Assembly: GCA_015057375.1 (NCBI GenBank)
Contig: SVEM01000002.1
Coordinates: 85,959-149,958 of the forward strand
Source: Lachnospiraceae bacterium
GTDB lineage: Bacteria > Bacillota > Clostridia > Lachnospirales > Lachnospiraceae
Direction: 5' to 3'
Length of the DNA stretch: 64,000 bases
Shown: piece by piece, positions 29,076-37,882 of the stretch
Layout of the letters: each line of letters starts with the position of its first letter
Position numbering within the stretch: position 1 is the first letter of the stretch
Translations under genes and position numbers: made by a program
The notes under the pieces: generated by a model
Told to the model about the DNA's origin: nothing
The model's input: the letters and a program-made list of their open reading frames with translations, nothing else
Database searches by the model: none

Positions 29076-30485
29076 TTATACCGTAACAAAATACTTTATC
29101 TTATTTTTAAGTATCTCTTCTTTAAAGAACATCTTTGATAAAGGCTCTTCATCATCTACAAGTATCACAACAAGCTGTCCCGGATACACATCCAATATGC
29201 GAATTATTCCGTTTATCGTCTGTGGGTTCATCTTAGATGCGCCTTCTATCATTACACATGATCCCAAAAGCTCGTCAATCTGATCTTCAATATTTAAAGT
29301 ATTAAGCATCTCTGCGCCAATCTTCGCTATCTTTATCTTAGGCTCATTCATATATCCTATGTTCTGAAGCTCTTTTGTTATTTTCTTTACTATAGTAAGA
29401 TAATAAGTAGGCTCTGATGCAGCAAGTGCTATATTAATAGGGAATTCTTCCCCTGACGCAATTCCTCTGAACAGCGATTTTACATGTGTGTAAGGAAGTT
29501 CCCTTCCATATTTTGAAACGTTCGGACGGACTTCCGCTTCTTCTATAGGCGTAGCCTTAATTTCCTGTTCCTCAGACAATACTCCTTCTTCCTGCACCTC
29601 TTCTTTTGAAATCTCCTCTGAAACTTCATTTTCGATATCAGCAACAGCTGTACTGATTCCATCCATAATTCCGGATATGATGTTATCAGTAAGCTCTGTA
29701 TCAATACCCGAAACATTTTCCGCAAAAACTTCTACAGACGCTGTAGAAACCTCATCTTCTATCTCTAAAGCAGGCTCATTTACCTCTGCCTCGATCTCAG
29801 CAGAAGGCTCTTCTAACTCTCCTCCCTGAAACTCCTCAGACATTTCTTTATTAATAAATGAACTGATATCCTTACTTATACTTTCCTGGAAATCTTCTAT
29901 GACTTCATCACTTACATTACCGTCATAATGCATCTTAAGCAGCTTTGCCTTATTGGCAATCTCGCCTCCGGCAAACCATACATTTATGCTGTGACACTCG
30001 CTAATACATTCATCAATATAACCGGCTTTATGATACAACTTTGCAAGCTCATAAGCCCATTCTTCAATATACTCTATCTCTTTAATATCCTCTAAATCCC
30101 TAATAAGAACCTCTGTGTCAGCATCCTTAGCCTTATCAAGTTCATATTTAAGAATAAGTCTGTCAATACTACTTGAATCCTTAAGCAGATATATCTGATA
30201 TAAATTCTCTGCTTCCTTAATATCTTCACATTTAATGCATAACGAAATAAGCTTGTACAAAATTCTACGTGTACTAAGTTCATTATATATAGTCTTATAT
30301 ATATCCTTTGCTTTCCCGTATACTTCATTGGCAATATAAACCTCTGCCATAAGTTTAAGGTCAGGAAGTTCCTTTACTTTTTCAATATCAATATCCTGAG
30401 CAAGAGAAAGTGCTTTGTCATACTTTTTCTCGTCAAGATACTTGCCCATCTGAACATACTTTAATGTTGTCTCGTATTTACCCAT
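29076..30485 (-). CDS. TPR-like protein of unknown function
   Basis: 469 residues, soluble. The first about 200 residues are helical repeats of TPR type (for example YDKALSLAQDIDIEKV, YIANEVYGKAKDIYKTIYNE, AGYIDECISECHSI). A central stretch (about 205-325) is extremely Glu/Ser-rich and probably disordered. The last about 140 residues form a compact domain with hydrophobic strands (LVVILVDDEEPLSKMFF), reminiscent of an inactive P-loop or receiver-like fold but without a nucleotide motif that I can see. I do not recognise the full family. It precedes SRP RNA in the opposite transcription order and has a GGAG site. Confidence 0.55.
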   Translation of the reverse strand: MGKYETTLKYVQMGKYLDEKKYDKALSLAQDIDIEKVKELPDLKLMAEVYIANEVYGKAKDIYKTIYNELSTRRILYKLISLCIKCEDIKEAENLYQIYLLKDSSSIDRLILKYELDKAKDADTEVLIRDLEDIKEIEYIEEWAYELAKLYHKAGYIDECISECHSINVWFAGGEIANKAKLLKMHYDGNVSDEVIEDFQESISKDISSFINKEMSEEFQGGELEEPSAEIEAEVNEPALEIEDEVSTASVEVFAENVSGIDTELTDNIISGIMDGISTAVADIENEVSEEISKEEVQEEGVLSEEQEIKATPIEEAEVRPNVSKYGRELPYTHVKSLFRGIASGEEFPINIALAASEPTYYLTIVKKITKELQNIGYMNEPKIKIAKIGAEMLNTLNIEDQIDELLGSCVMIEGASKMNPQTINGIIRILDVYPGQLVVILVDDEEPLSKMFFKEEILKNKIKYFVTV

Positions 30486-30520
30486 AACATCCTGCTCCTC
30501 ATACGTGAATATATAAAAAT

Positions 30521-30785
30521 CCGTGCGCCCTGTTTCGAATCTGTAACCCCGGACGTTACCTCTTAAGTAAACTCGATCCAGGCACCCTCACGGCACACAG
30601 ATGGTTTTGCTTAGTGCTGCTTCATTCCTGACCTGACACGGTTCACAAATATCTGTTGCGTAAGACCCAGACGTCAACGTCCCTTTGAGAGGGCAGCTCC
30701 AAAGCCACAAACCCTAGACCGGACATCACCCCTGCTATAGCGGATTGCAGGTTCAGGGCACCGCTAACTCCCCGGCTGCACGGAA
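30521..30785 (-). ncRNA. ffs: Signal recognition particle RNA, large bacterial type
   Basis: The minus strand reads TCCGTGCAGCCGGGGAGTTA at the 5' end and GGGCGCACGGA at the 3' end, which pair to close the molecule. The Alu domain (CCTGAACCTGCAATCCGCTA region) and the conserved SRP S-domain tip (GTCAGGTCAGGAATGAAGCA region) are both recognisable. About 265 nt, the 6S form of Clostridia and Bacilli. It binds Ffh and targets nascent membrane proteins. A T-run (ATTTTTATAT) follows the 3' end. Confidence 0.95.
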
Positions 30786-30812
30786 ATATTAAGACATAGT
30801 CATACAGTATTT

Positions 30813-30841
30813 AGTATACTGTGAATTCTAATGGGTGTCAA
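30813..30841 (-). promoter_or_regulatory. Predicted promoter of SRP RNA
   Basis: Minus strand TTGACA, 17 bases, TATACT. The -35 is formed by the last sense codons of tadA (Val-Asp-Thr), so the promoter overlaps the end of that gene. Confidence 0.75.
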
Positions 30842-31316
30842 CTTTTTTTGTTTTTCTGAGCCGGGCAAAAAAATCACTTAATATGCTGCTGCATTCGTCA
30901 TGCAATATATCTTTTACGATTTCTGCCCTATGATTAAATCCACTCATTTGAAGAAGATTAATAACCGAACCGGCACATCCTGCTTTAGGATTCATACTGC
31001 CAATGACCACTTTGGGTATGCGGGCCTGTACAATAGCTCCGGCGCACATTGGACAAGGCTCAAGAGTAATATACATGGTACATTCCTCAAGTCTCCAGTC
31101 TCCGGTCACTTTTCCCGCTTTTTTGATAGCTGTTATCTCTGCATGGCCAAGTGTACTTTTTATGGTATTACGTCTGTTATATCCTCTTGCAATAACTTTT
31201 CCGTCACGCACTATAACACAGCCAATCGGCACCTCATCGTACTTTAATGCCAGTCTTGCCTGTTTAAGTGCTTCCTTCATGTATTTTTCATGAATGACTC
31301 TTTCTTCATTTTCCAT
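30828..31316 (-). CDS. tadA: tRNA adenosine(34) deaminase
   Basis: 162 residues. Cytidine-deaminase fold with zinc motif HAE in GHAEITAIKKAG and PCPMC in LEPCPMCAGAIVQARI. It converts adenosine to inosine at the wobble position of tRNA-Arg(ACG). NPKAGCAGSVINLLQ and FNHRAEIVKDIL are typical TadA segments. In Firmicutes it often lies beside the SRP RNA gene, as here. The ribosome site is GGGATTTGTT. Confidence 0.95.
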   Translation of the reverse strand: MENEERVIHEKYMKEALKQARLALKYDEVPIGCVIVRDGKVIARGYNRRNTIKSTLGHAEITAIKKAGKVTGDWRLEECTMYITLEPCPMCAGAIVQARIPKVVIGSMNPKAGCAGSVINLLQMSGFNHRAEIVKDILHDECSSILSDFFARLRKTKKVDTH

Positions 31317-31369
31317 AACAAATCCCGTTTCCTCTTATGCAAATGATGTTAACAAGTATATCCTACTAT

Positions 31370-32311
31370 TTATATTTTGTCGAGAATGGATATACACCAA
31401 TATCCAAATTCACCTCTGACATCTTTCTTACAGTTCATTGCTTTAAACACCTCAAATCCAAACATTTTTGCCATAAATTCATCCCTGTTGTGATACACTC
31501 CCGGAACTCCAATCATGTAACACGGGTGATCTTTACAACTTGTTTTCATAAGCATAAGGTGTCTGTAGCTGTAATATCCGTGAAGTAAAAAACTGTTATT
31601 TGCAATTACCCACGTATCAATTGGAAGCTGGCCGATATCCTGCGGTTCAATGCGTATGCACCACTCCATTTCATCATCCTCAAACGGATACATGCGCGGA
31701 TACATTTGCTTCATTTTTTCGGCAGATTTTATTATCTGCTCCCGTATACCTTCCGGTTCTTTTATTACAGAAGCTTCAAGCGCTGCTGCCGTCTCTTCCT
31801 GTTCATCAACAACCGGCTGTTCATCAAATTGTTTATCTGACAGTATATCATCTGTCTGTTCCTGTGGTTCCGGCTGCATTTCCGGCTCTTCCTCATGCTC
31901 AGCGTCTGCTTCATATTCAGACACATCTGCCTCTTTAAGACCGTGCACCGTAACAGGGTTGTCATCCCATGCTGACGCATAAAACTTACTGTCACTATGA
32001 TATATTATTAACCCGTCCATATCATTTAATCCATATATGCTTTCGGCCACAGAATTTACAGGAAATATATAACTTGCATCACAGGCTCCGTTTTTCTGTT
32101 TTATCCGGCCGATACTAAATCCTTTTACCTTATAACCATTTCTCATGTATAAATACACTTCCATAGGTTCATTTACACTTAAAACATTGATATGTACCGT
32201 GATTTTTACCTTCTTATCCCTAATTTCAATTCTTGCATACCCGATGTTATTTTTCTTTTCTTCCTGTTCATAAGAATATATATACGATATCCATCTCTTA
32301 TATTCTGACAT
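31370..32311 (-). CDS. Unknown Lachnospiraceae-type protein (DUF6128-like)
   Basis: About 313 residues from the ATG at 32311 (GGGGG site 6-10 bases upstream). The N-terminal part (about 1-135), with KRWISYIYSYEQEEKKNNIGYARIEIR at its start, is a predicted beta domain; about 140-200 is an acidic Glu/Gln-rich linker; the C-terminal part is compact and contains IRIEPQDIGQLPIDTWVIAN and a Gly-Val-Pro-Gly-Val-Tyr-His segment. I believe it belongs to a DUF found in Clostridia, but the number is from memory. No catalytic motif is evident and there is no signal peptide. Confidence 0.5.
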   Translation of the reverse strand: MSEYKRWISYIYSYEQEEKKNNIGYARIEIRDKKVKITVHINVLSVNEPMEVYLYMRNGYKVKGFSIGRIKQKNGACDASYIFPVNSVAESIYGLNDMDGLIIYHSDSKFYASAWDDNPVTVHGLKEADVSEYEADAEHEEEPEMQPEPQEQTDDILSDKQFDEQPVVDEQEETAAALEASVIKEPEGIREQIIKSAEKMKQMYPRMYPFEDDEMEWCIRIEPQDIGQLPIDTWVIANNSFLLHGYYSYRHLMLMKTSCKDHPCYMIGVPGVYHNRDEFMAKMFGFEVFKAMNCKKDVRGEFGYWCISILDKI

Positions 32312-32382
32312 GACAAAACCCCCTTCATACATATAATGTATGCAGAGGGTTCGTCATATAGAACTTTTTATGGAATTAATAT

Positions 32383-33468
32383 TTATTCGAGGTCTTGTTC
32401 TTCATCAATTTCGCTGTCGGAAGGTATGTCTGCATCTTCTTCATCTTCATTTATATCTGCAGGATCCGGCGTAGCTGTCGGCGGCGTATAATTTTCAAAT
32501 CTATCTCTTGCATAGCTCACTATTGAATAGAGATCTTTTATGTCCTGATTAATAACATAATCACTGTCTAAATGAAGTATTTCCTCCGAAGAATCGAGCG
32601 GTATCTTTCCGTAAACACCACCGGCCACCTTACAATAGCTCTTTCCTGTAAACTTGAGAAACAGAATATATTCTTTATCCAACTGCATTGGAATATATCC
32701 TTTTACATGTGTATAACACTTGTTTTCTGCGTTAACCGTTATACCTTCCTTAACCATTATCTCGTCATCAATTTCTTCATCCGTATTGTTCCACAGAACA
32801 GAAGACACTTCGAATCCGGCCATAAGGCTGTAAATATCATCGTCACCCGTTATGCTTAAAATTGACTGTTTTTTTGCACCTCGTACAACGATGTCGCAAT
32901 CCATAAGCATGTCATCCACATTATTATATTCCGCTACAAATGATGCCATGTCGATCTCACATGCATACTCATCAAGTAGCTCCGCTATCTCTTTTGTAGA
33001 CAATCCCACAAGATCACTGTTCTTTCCGCTTGCAATTCTGTCAGGATTATCTCCTGAATGATTTTTTGATGGTTTTTTTGAATGACTGTCATCTTTATCA
33101 TTGTCTTTATCATCATTTTTGTCGTCATCATTATCAACCACATATGTTGGCGCTTCTGTAAAATTAAACATCTCATCGCCTCTGTCAACAAGGTTGTCTG
33201 CAGGTTGTTTTCCTACGCCACTTCCGTTACCATGTGACAATGTAAAAAATGCCGTGAAAAATACAGCCAGGCATGCTACCATCCCTGCAAATCCATACAT
33301 AATGCGTCTTCTTGTACGTGCTTTTGAACTTACTCCCGTCTTATCAAAAACCATTTCCCATATTCTCTCTTCGTTAAGACCGGACTCCCATTCATACTGC
33401 TTCTTAAGAAGCTCATCTGTCTCTTGTTCATTCAAATTGTCTAGAATTTGTCTTAGTTTGTCTTCCAT
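32383..33468 (-). CDS. Membrane anti-sigma-like protein
   Basis: About 361 residues. The cytoplasmic N-terminus (1-55) is followed by a basic stretch ARTRRRIMYGF and one membrane helix (about 57-80). Outside lies an Asp/Lys/Asn-rich low-complexity linker (about 112-150) and a roughly 170-residue folded region, then a Pro-Thr-rich acidic tail. Start choice: the second of two adjacent ATGs has GGAGG at 6 bases and overlaps the sigma stop as TGATG, which suggests coupled translation. Its place directly after an ECF-type sigma gene and its topology point to an anti-sigma factor, but no zinc-binding ZAS motif is present, so the role is inferred. Confidence 0.65.
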   Translation of the reverse strand: MEDKLRQILDNLNEQETDELLKKQYEWESGLNEERIWEMVFDKTGVSSKARTRRRIMYGFAGMVACLAVFFTAFFTLSHGNGSGVGKQPADNLVDRGDEMFNFTEAPTYVVDNDDDKNDDKDNDKDDSHSKKPSKNHSGDNPDRIASGKNSDLVGLSTKEIAELLDEYACEIDMASFVAEYNNVDDMLMDCDIVVRGAKKQSILSITGDDDIYSLMAGFEVSSVLWNNTDEEIDDEIMVKEGITVNAENKCYTHVKGYIPMQLDKEYILFLKFTGKSYCKVAGGVYGKIPLDSSEEILHLDSDYVINQDIKDLYSIVSYARDRFENYTPPTATPDPADINEDEEDADIPSDSEIDEEQDLE

Positions 33469-34037
33469 CATATACCTCCGGGAATACTTGCCATTAGATA
33501 TTTCTTAAGCTTTCCAAGCGTTCTGGAACTTCTTGTATCAACCGCCGTTACCGTCATTGACAACCTCTCTGATATTGACTTTGAGCTTTCGCCCATATAA
33601 TATTTCCTGACTATAATCTCCCTATCAGGTTCTCCCAGGCTGTTGATAGCCTCAAGAAGTGCCTTTTTCTGTTCACGTTTTATGTACGCCTCTTCTATAT
33701 CAATGGTGTCTGCAATATATACATAACTTTCTTCATCATCAACTGATATGTTCCCGACCTCTTTAATCTTCTTTCTGAACGTATCAATTGCCCTGCGTTT
33801 TGCAATGACGCATAAAAATGCCTTCAGACTTCCTTTCTCTTCAGAAAATCTGTCTATATTATTATAAAAATCTATAAACACGTCACTGGCACAGGCTTCC
33901 ATTTCAAACTCATCACATACACTGTTTATTTTTTCGCGTACAATGGAACATACTAACCCCATATAATCTGACATAAGTTTGCTAAGACCTATATTCGGAT
34001 TACGCTTTATAAGTTCAATCAACTCGTTGTCTTGCAT
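33468..34037 (-). CDS. RNA polymerase sigma factor, sigma-70/ECF-like
   Basis: 189 residues from the ATG at 34037 (GGAAGG site); ATGs upstream have poor context. Region 2 is seen in CASDVFIDFYNNIDRF and GSLKAFLCVIAKRRAIDTFR, region 4 in LGEPDREIIVRKYYMGESSK followed by a helix-turn-helix (SISERLSMTVTAVDTRSSRT). Length and lack of region 3 fit the ECF group. Co-transcribed and translationally coupled with the membrane protein gene downstream. Targets unknown. Confidence 0.85.
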   Translation of the reverse strand: MQDNELIELIKRNPNIGLSKLMSDYMGLVCSIVREKINSVCDEFEMEACASDVFIDFYNNIDRFSEEKGSLKAFLCVIAKRRAIDTFRKKIKEVGNISVDDEESYVYIADTIDIEEAYIKREQKKALLEAINSLGEPDREIIVRKYYMGESSKSISERLSMTVTAVDTRSSRTLGKLKKYLMASIPGGI

Positions 34038-34124
34038 TAATTTATCCTTCCCTCTGCCTGATAAATCAGGTCCCCCTAAATTTCTCTTCGCAGCGATTTG
34101 CAAAATCTTACACATTTTTTCAAA

Positions 34125-35492
34125 TTATTTTTTATAAATGTCCATCGCTTTACCAAGCAGATATTTTCTATCATTATGTTTTGGCTCATCAAGTACATCC
34201 TCAAGAAGCCTGTTCATTATATCTCCGATTATCTTACCCTGCGGTATTCCCACCTGCATAAGGTCGTTTCCACCGATACACAAATCCTTTATAGACACGG
34301 ACTCCTGCTTATCTAAAATATCCTTTACAATATCCTTTGCTTCCTCAATGCGACTCCTTTTTTCTTCCCGATTATAATCACTTTGTCCGCACAAATCCGC
34401 TTCCATAAGAATAAACAAATACGGCAAAATGTCAACTCCTGCCTTACTCATAAACCTTCGTATGTTGCGCCTGTTTCCATCAAATCTGTAATCGTGATAA
34501 TTAATAATTCTTGTCACCATACTGATTGTATAATTATCAAACTTCAGACGCTTTAAAACCTCCTGCGCCATACGACTTCCCTTCTGTGGATGTCCATAAA
34601 AATGATCCGTACCGTTTTCATCTGTTGTAAGACAATCCGGCTTTGCGACATCGTGAAGAAATGCGCTCCATGAAAGAACCCTAAGCTCTCTCTCATCATT
34701 TCCGGCATACAAACTTTTTACTGCCTGTAAAACTTTTATTGTATGCTCGCCTACAGAATATATATGATTAATATTATTCTGTTCCGTCGATGCCATGCGG
34801 TCCCATTCCGGCAGAAAATACTTTGATATTCCTGTTTCGAAAAGAAGCATAAGCTTGTCCGGATTATTGGAAATAATAAGCTTTGAAATCTCAACCATTA
34901 TCCTTTCACAGCTTACCTTAACAATATTTTCCGACAATTCTGTTATGGCCGCCTTTGTTTTTTCTTCTATTTTAAAGCCAAGCTGTCCTGCAAATCTTAT
35001 TGCCCGAAGCATCCTAAGTGCATCCTCCGAAAATCTTTCTATCGGATTTCCAACACATCTTATAATACCGCGTGACAAATCATTTACACCGTCATACATG
35101 TCTATAAGACCATCTTTCGGCGAATACGCCATGGCATTAATTGTAAAATCCCTTCTCATAAGATCCTCTTTAAGGGATGTGGAAAATGAAACCGAATTCG
35201 GATGTCGTCCATCATCATATTTTCCGTCAATACGATATGTTGTCACCTCATAATTCTCTCCGTGCAAACGCACCGTTACAGTACCATGCTCAATACCCGT
35301 ATCTATCGTCTTTGGGAATATCTGCTTTATCTCCTGCGGTTTTGCGGATGTAGTAATATCCCAATCCTTAGGTTCTTTATTAAGAAGCGAATCTCTGACA
35401 CAGCCGCCTACACTGTAGGCCTCAAAGCCATTCGCGTTTAATTCATTTATTATATATTCAACATCTTTGGGAATTTTTATTTTTATATCCAT
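34125..35492 (-). CDS. cca: CCA tRNA nucleotidyltransferase
   Basis: 455 residues. Class II CCA-adding enzyme: GGCVRDSLLNKEPKDWDITT supplies the carboxylates that bind metal, RRDFTINAMAYS the template helix, and EDALRMLRAIRFAGQLGF the next conserved block. A C-terminal HD domain (FLHDVAKPDC, HPQKGSRMA) is present, as in many Clostridial enzymes. It adds or repairs the 3' CCA end, which the tRNA-Lys and tRNA-Ser genes in this window do not encode. GGGGGAG site. Confidence 0.93.
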   Translation of the reverse strand: MDIKIKIPKDVEYIINELNANGFEAYSVGGCVRDSLLNKEPKDWDITTSAKPQEIKQIFPKTIDTGIEHGTVTVRLHGENYEVTTYRIDGKYDDGRHPNSVSFSTSLKEDLMRRDFTINAMAYSPKDGLIDMYDGVNDLSRGIIRCVGNPIERFSEDALRMLRAIRFAGQLGFKIEEKTKAAITELSENIVKVSCERIMVEISKLIISNNPDKLMLLFETGISKYFLPEWDRMASTEQNNINHIYSVGEHTIKVLQAVKSLYAGNDERELRVLSWSAFLHDVAKPDCLTTDENGTDHFYGHPQKGSRMAQEVLKRLKFDNYTISMVTRIINYHDYRFDGNRRNIRRFMSKAGVDILPYLFILMEADLCGQSDYNREEKRSRIEEAKDIVKDILDKQESVSIKDLCIGGNDLMQVGIPQGKIIGDIMNRLLEDVLDEPKHNDRKYLLGKAMDIYKK

Positions 35493-35528
35493 TACGCTCC
35501 CCCTTTACGGTTCATTATAGCATAAGTT

Positions 35529-35557
35529 TTGACAAATGACAGTTATTATACTATCAT
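35529..35557 (+). promoter_or_regulatory. Predicted promoter of the TSCPD gene
   Basis: TTGACA, 17-base spacer, TATCAT, about 50 bases before the ATG. Confidence 0.6.
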
Positions 35558-35606
35558 TTATACATATTACTGAGAATAGAATAATACTATGGGGAGGTTA
35601 TTTACT

Positions 35607-35867
35607 ATGAAATATACTTATAAGACTAAAGGAACCTGCAGTAGACAGATAGATCTTGACATCAACGGCGATGTAATTACCAACGTAAAGTTCTATGGCG
35701 GATGCGATGGCAACCTCAAAGCAATCCCGGCACTTGTTGACGGACTTACAGTTGATACTATTGAGAAAAAATGTGCCGGAATCCAGTGTGGTTTTAAAGG
35801 AACTTCATGCGCTGACCAGCTTGCACACGCAGTAAGAGCTGCTTACGAAGAATCTAAGAAAGAGTAA
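35607..35867 (+). CDS. TSCPD domain protein, TIGR03905 family
   Basis: 86 residues from the ATG at 35607, which has GGGGAGG upstream; an in-frame ATG 18 bases earlier precedes the ribosome site and is rejected. A single TSCPD domain: KTKGTCSRQIDLDINGDVIT, FYGGCDGNLKAI and CAGIQCGFKGTSCADQLAHA. The same domain occurs at the C-terminus of vitamin B12-dependent ribonucleotide reductases, where cysteines may take part in redox or metal binding. The stand-alone role is unknown. Its last 14 bases overlap the convergent permease gene. Confidence 0.85.
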   Translation: MKYTYKTKGTCSRQIDLDINGDVITNVKFYGGCDGNLKAIPALVDGLTVDTIEKKCAGIQCGFKGTSCADQLAHAVRAAYEESKKE

Positions 35868-36879
35868 CATTTCTTACAATATATGTTTCATATATTGTTT
35901 TAATCGTTACAAGGGCAACCGGTCCAAGTATTATACCGGATATGCCGAACAACTTTATTCCTACATAAAATGCTGCAAATATATATATGGGACGGAGCCC
36001 GGTGCTTTGTCCCATTAATTTTGGCTCTAAAATTTCTCTCGCACACAGACACAGAAAATATGTCACCGATATAATAACTGCTTCTTTTATTTTTCCCTGA
36101 AACACATAAACTATCGCCCATGGCACCAGAATGCTTCCGCTGCCTATTATAGGAAATGCATCAAGCACGGCAATAACCATTCCTATAAGAAGTGCATAGG
36201 GATTTCTTAACAAAATAAGGCCCACCGAACATATCGCAAAAACGACCAGTATAATTATCCCCTGCGTTTTCAGATATCCTCCGAGAGTTTCCTTAAGCCC
36301 CTCTATAACCGGCAATATATATTTATAAACAAATGTTGAGCGATATTCATCTCTAAGTGCTGTATATTCTTCTGTAATAAGCCATGTGGCAATTACAAAA
36401 AAGAGAAAACTAAAAGAGACCGAAATCAGATTGCTGCATACATTTATAGCCGTATCCGTAACTGCCGGAAGGACCCGTTCCCCCATATTCTCTATCATTC
36501 TGTAAACACCGCCACTATCTGTTCCCAACAATCTGTCGCATCTCATACATAAGTTACTTACCACTGTATTTACCTCAGTCTGTATGAACGGCATATTTGC
36601 AAACAATCTTCTCCCCTGATATATCAGTATATATACAAGGCCACCACCACAGAACAATACTACTGTTAAAATGCCCACAACTGTAAGTATGGCAACCCCT
36701 TTATACGACAGTCTGATTTTCTCTGTCAGTCTCTTTACTATCGGAAATATCCATGTAGCAGCTATTATTGCTAATATAAAAGGAACCACAAGCGGCAACA
36801 TATATCGTAAAACAATATATACTATAGCTGTGGTTCCACATAGGCAAATAATTCTGTTCAAAAATACTCTGTGCTGCAT
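35854..36879 (-). CDS. AI-2E/YtvI family membrane protein
   Basis: 341 residues with about seven helices. The pattern is that of the AI-2E transporter superfamily: an N-terminal hairpin of helices, an amphipathic middle domain (about 85-150), and the C-terminal block GGYLKTQGIIILVVFAICSV, PIIGSGSILVPWAIVYV and EPKLMGQSTGLRPIYIF. The spore-associated member YtvI has this size and is the closest guess. Members include Na+/H+ antiporters and possible signal exporters; the substrate here is unknown. Confidence 0.8.
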   Translation of the reverse strand: MQHRVFLNRIICLCGTTAIVYIVLRYMLPLVVPFILAIIAATWIFPIVKRLTEKIRLSYKGVAILTVVGILTVVLFCGGGLVYILIYQGRRLFANMPFIQTEVNTVVSNLCMRCDRLLGTDSGGVYRMIENMGERVLPAVTDTAINVCSNLISVSFSFLFFVIATWLITEEYTALRDEYRSTFVYKYILPVIEGLKETLGGYLKTQGIIILVVFAICSVGLILLRNPYALLIGMVIAVLDAFPIIGSGSILVPWAIVYVFQGKIKEAVIISVTYFLCLCAREILEPKLMGQSTGLRPIYIFAAFYVGIKLFGISGIILGPVALVTIKTIYETYIVRNVTLS

Positions 36880-36945
36880 AATCGGACTCCCCTGAAGATA
36901 ATTTTATATTAAATAATTATCCGCAGAGAAATACTTATCTATACA

Positions 36946-37638
36946 TTAAGAATTTTTGAATCTGTATCCAACTCCCCAGATTGTCTCTATGTACTGAGGC
37001 TTAGATGTATCTTTTTCAACCTTTTCTCTTATCTTCTTAATGTGAACTGTAACTGTAGCCACATCACCAACTGACTCCATACCCCATATCTTCTGGAAAA
37101 GCTCCTCTTTGGTAAATACATGGTTTGGATTCTGTGCAAGGAATGTAAGAAGGTCAAATTCCTTTGTGGTAAAAATCTTCTCTTCATCATCAACAAAAAC
37201 TCTTCTTGCAGTCTTGTCAATGCGTATACCGCGAATCTCGATACACTCATTATTATTAGAATTGCTTCCTACAAGTCTTGTATATCTTGAAAGGTGGGCC
37301 TTTACTCTTGCAACAAGCTCGCTTGGGCTGAATGGCTTAGTAATGTAATCATCTGCTCCAAGACCAAGACCTCTTATCTTATCAATATCATCATTCTTAG
37401 AAGATACCATAATAATAGGCATCTCTTTCTTCTCTCTTACTTTTCTGCATATATCAAATCCATCTATGCCAGGAAGCATAAGATCGAGTATTAACATATC
37501 ATAGTCCTCTTCAAGGATCTTCTGAGTTCCAATCTCACCGTCAGTCTCAACGTCAACCTTAAAATCACTGAGCTCCAGGTAATCCTTCTCAAGTTCTGCA
37601 ATCGCAAGTTCATCTTCAATAATAAGTATCTTATTCAT
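36946..37638 (-). CDS. OmpR-family response regulator, orphan
   Basis: 230 residues. Receiver domain with EDE near the start, phospho-acceptor D52 in LILDLMLPG and the conserved Lys in ITKPFSPSEL, then a winged-helix DNA-binding domain (KEFDLLTFLAQNPNHVFTKE, TVTVHIKKIREKVEKD, IWGVGYRF). No histidine kinase gene is adjacent on either side. A clear promoter lies upstream. The start has an AGGTG site. Confidence 0.92.
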   Translation of the reverse strand: MNKILIIEDELAIAELEKDYLELSDFKVDVETDGEIGTQKILEEDYDMLILDLMLPGIDGFDICRKVREKKEMPIIMVSSKNDDIDKIRGLGLGADDYITKPFSPSELVARVKAHLSRYTRLVGSNSNNNECIEIRGIRIDKTARRVFVDDEEKIFTTKEFDLLTFLAQNPNHVFTKEELFQKIWGMESVGDVATVTVHIKKIREKVEKDTSKPQYIETIWGVGYRFKNS

Positions 37639-37730
37639 GCGCTAATTCACCTATCCTTTTTATTTATCCTTGTTAATATATTTACATAAAAACAACTTAC
37701 TAAAGCCATAATAAAAAATATTTCTACTAT

Positions 37731-37759
37731 ATTATAATACATTGTATTAAGAATTTCAA
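37731..37759 (-). promoter_or_regulatory. Predicted promoter of the response regulator gene
   Basis: Minus strand TTGAAA, 17 bases, TATAAT; the untranslated leader would be about 90 bases. Confidence 0.7.
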
Positions 37760-37794
37760 ACATTTATTAAAAAAAAATAATATTTATTTGGCAA

Positions 37795-37823
37795 TTGACG
37801 ATTACACCGAAATATTGTATTCT
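37795..37823 (+). promoter_or_regulatory. Predicted promoter of metK
   Basis: TTGACG, 17-base spacer, TATTCT, giving a leader of about 50 bases. Confidence 0.7.
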
Positions 37824-37838
37824 CTTTAGAGAGTGTGC

Positions 37839-37862
37839 CAGTCCGTAAATGGACTTTTTTTA
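37839..37862 (+). promoter_or_regulatory. Small hairpin with T-run in the metK leader
   Basis: AGTCC/GGACT with a 6-base loop, followed directly by seven Ts and then the AAAGGAGG site of metK. It has the form of a weak intrinsic terminator or attenuator. The leader is too short for a known SAM riboswitch. Confidence 0.5.
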
Positions 37863-37882
37863 TTCAAAAGGAGGAAAAAAGG

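Noticed and set aside
32326..32342. Palindrome CATACATATAATGTATG as a terminator or operator
   Set aside because: Short, AT-rich, next to a ribosome site and without a T-run; nothing more supports it.
37801..37882. SAM riboswitch ahead of metK
   Set aside because: The leader is only about 50 bases with one 5-bp stem; none of the known SAM aptamer cores is visible.
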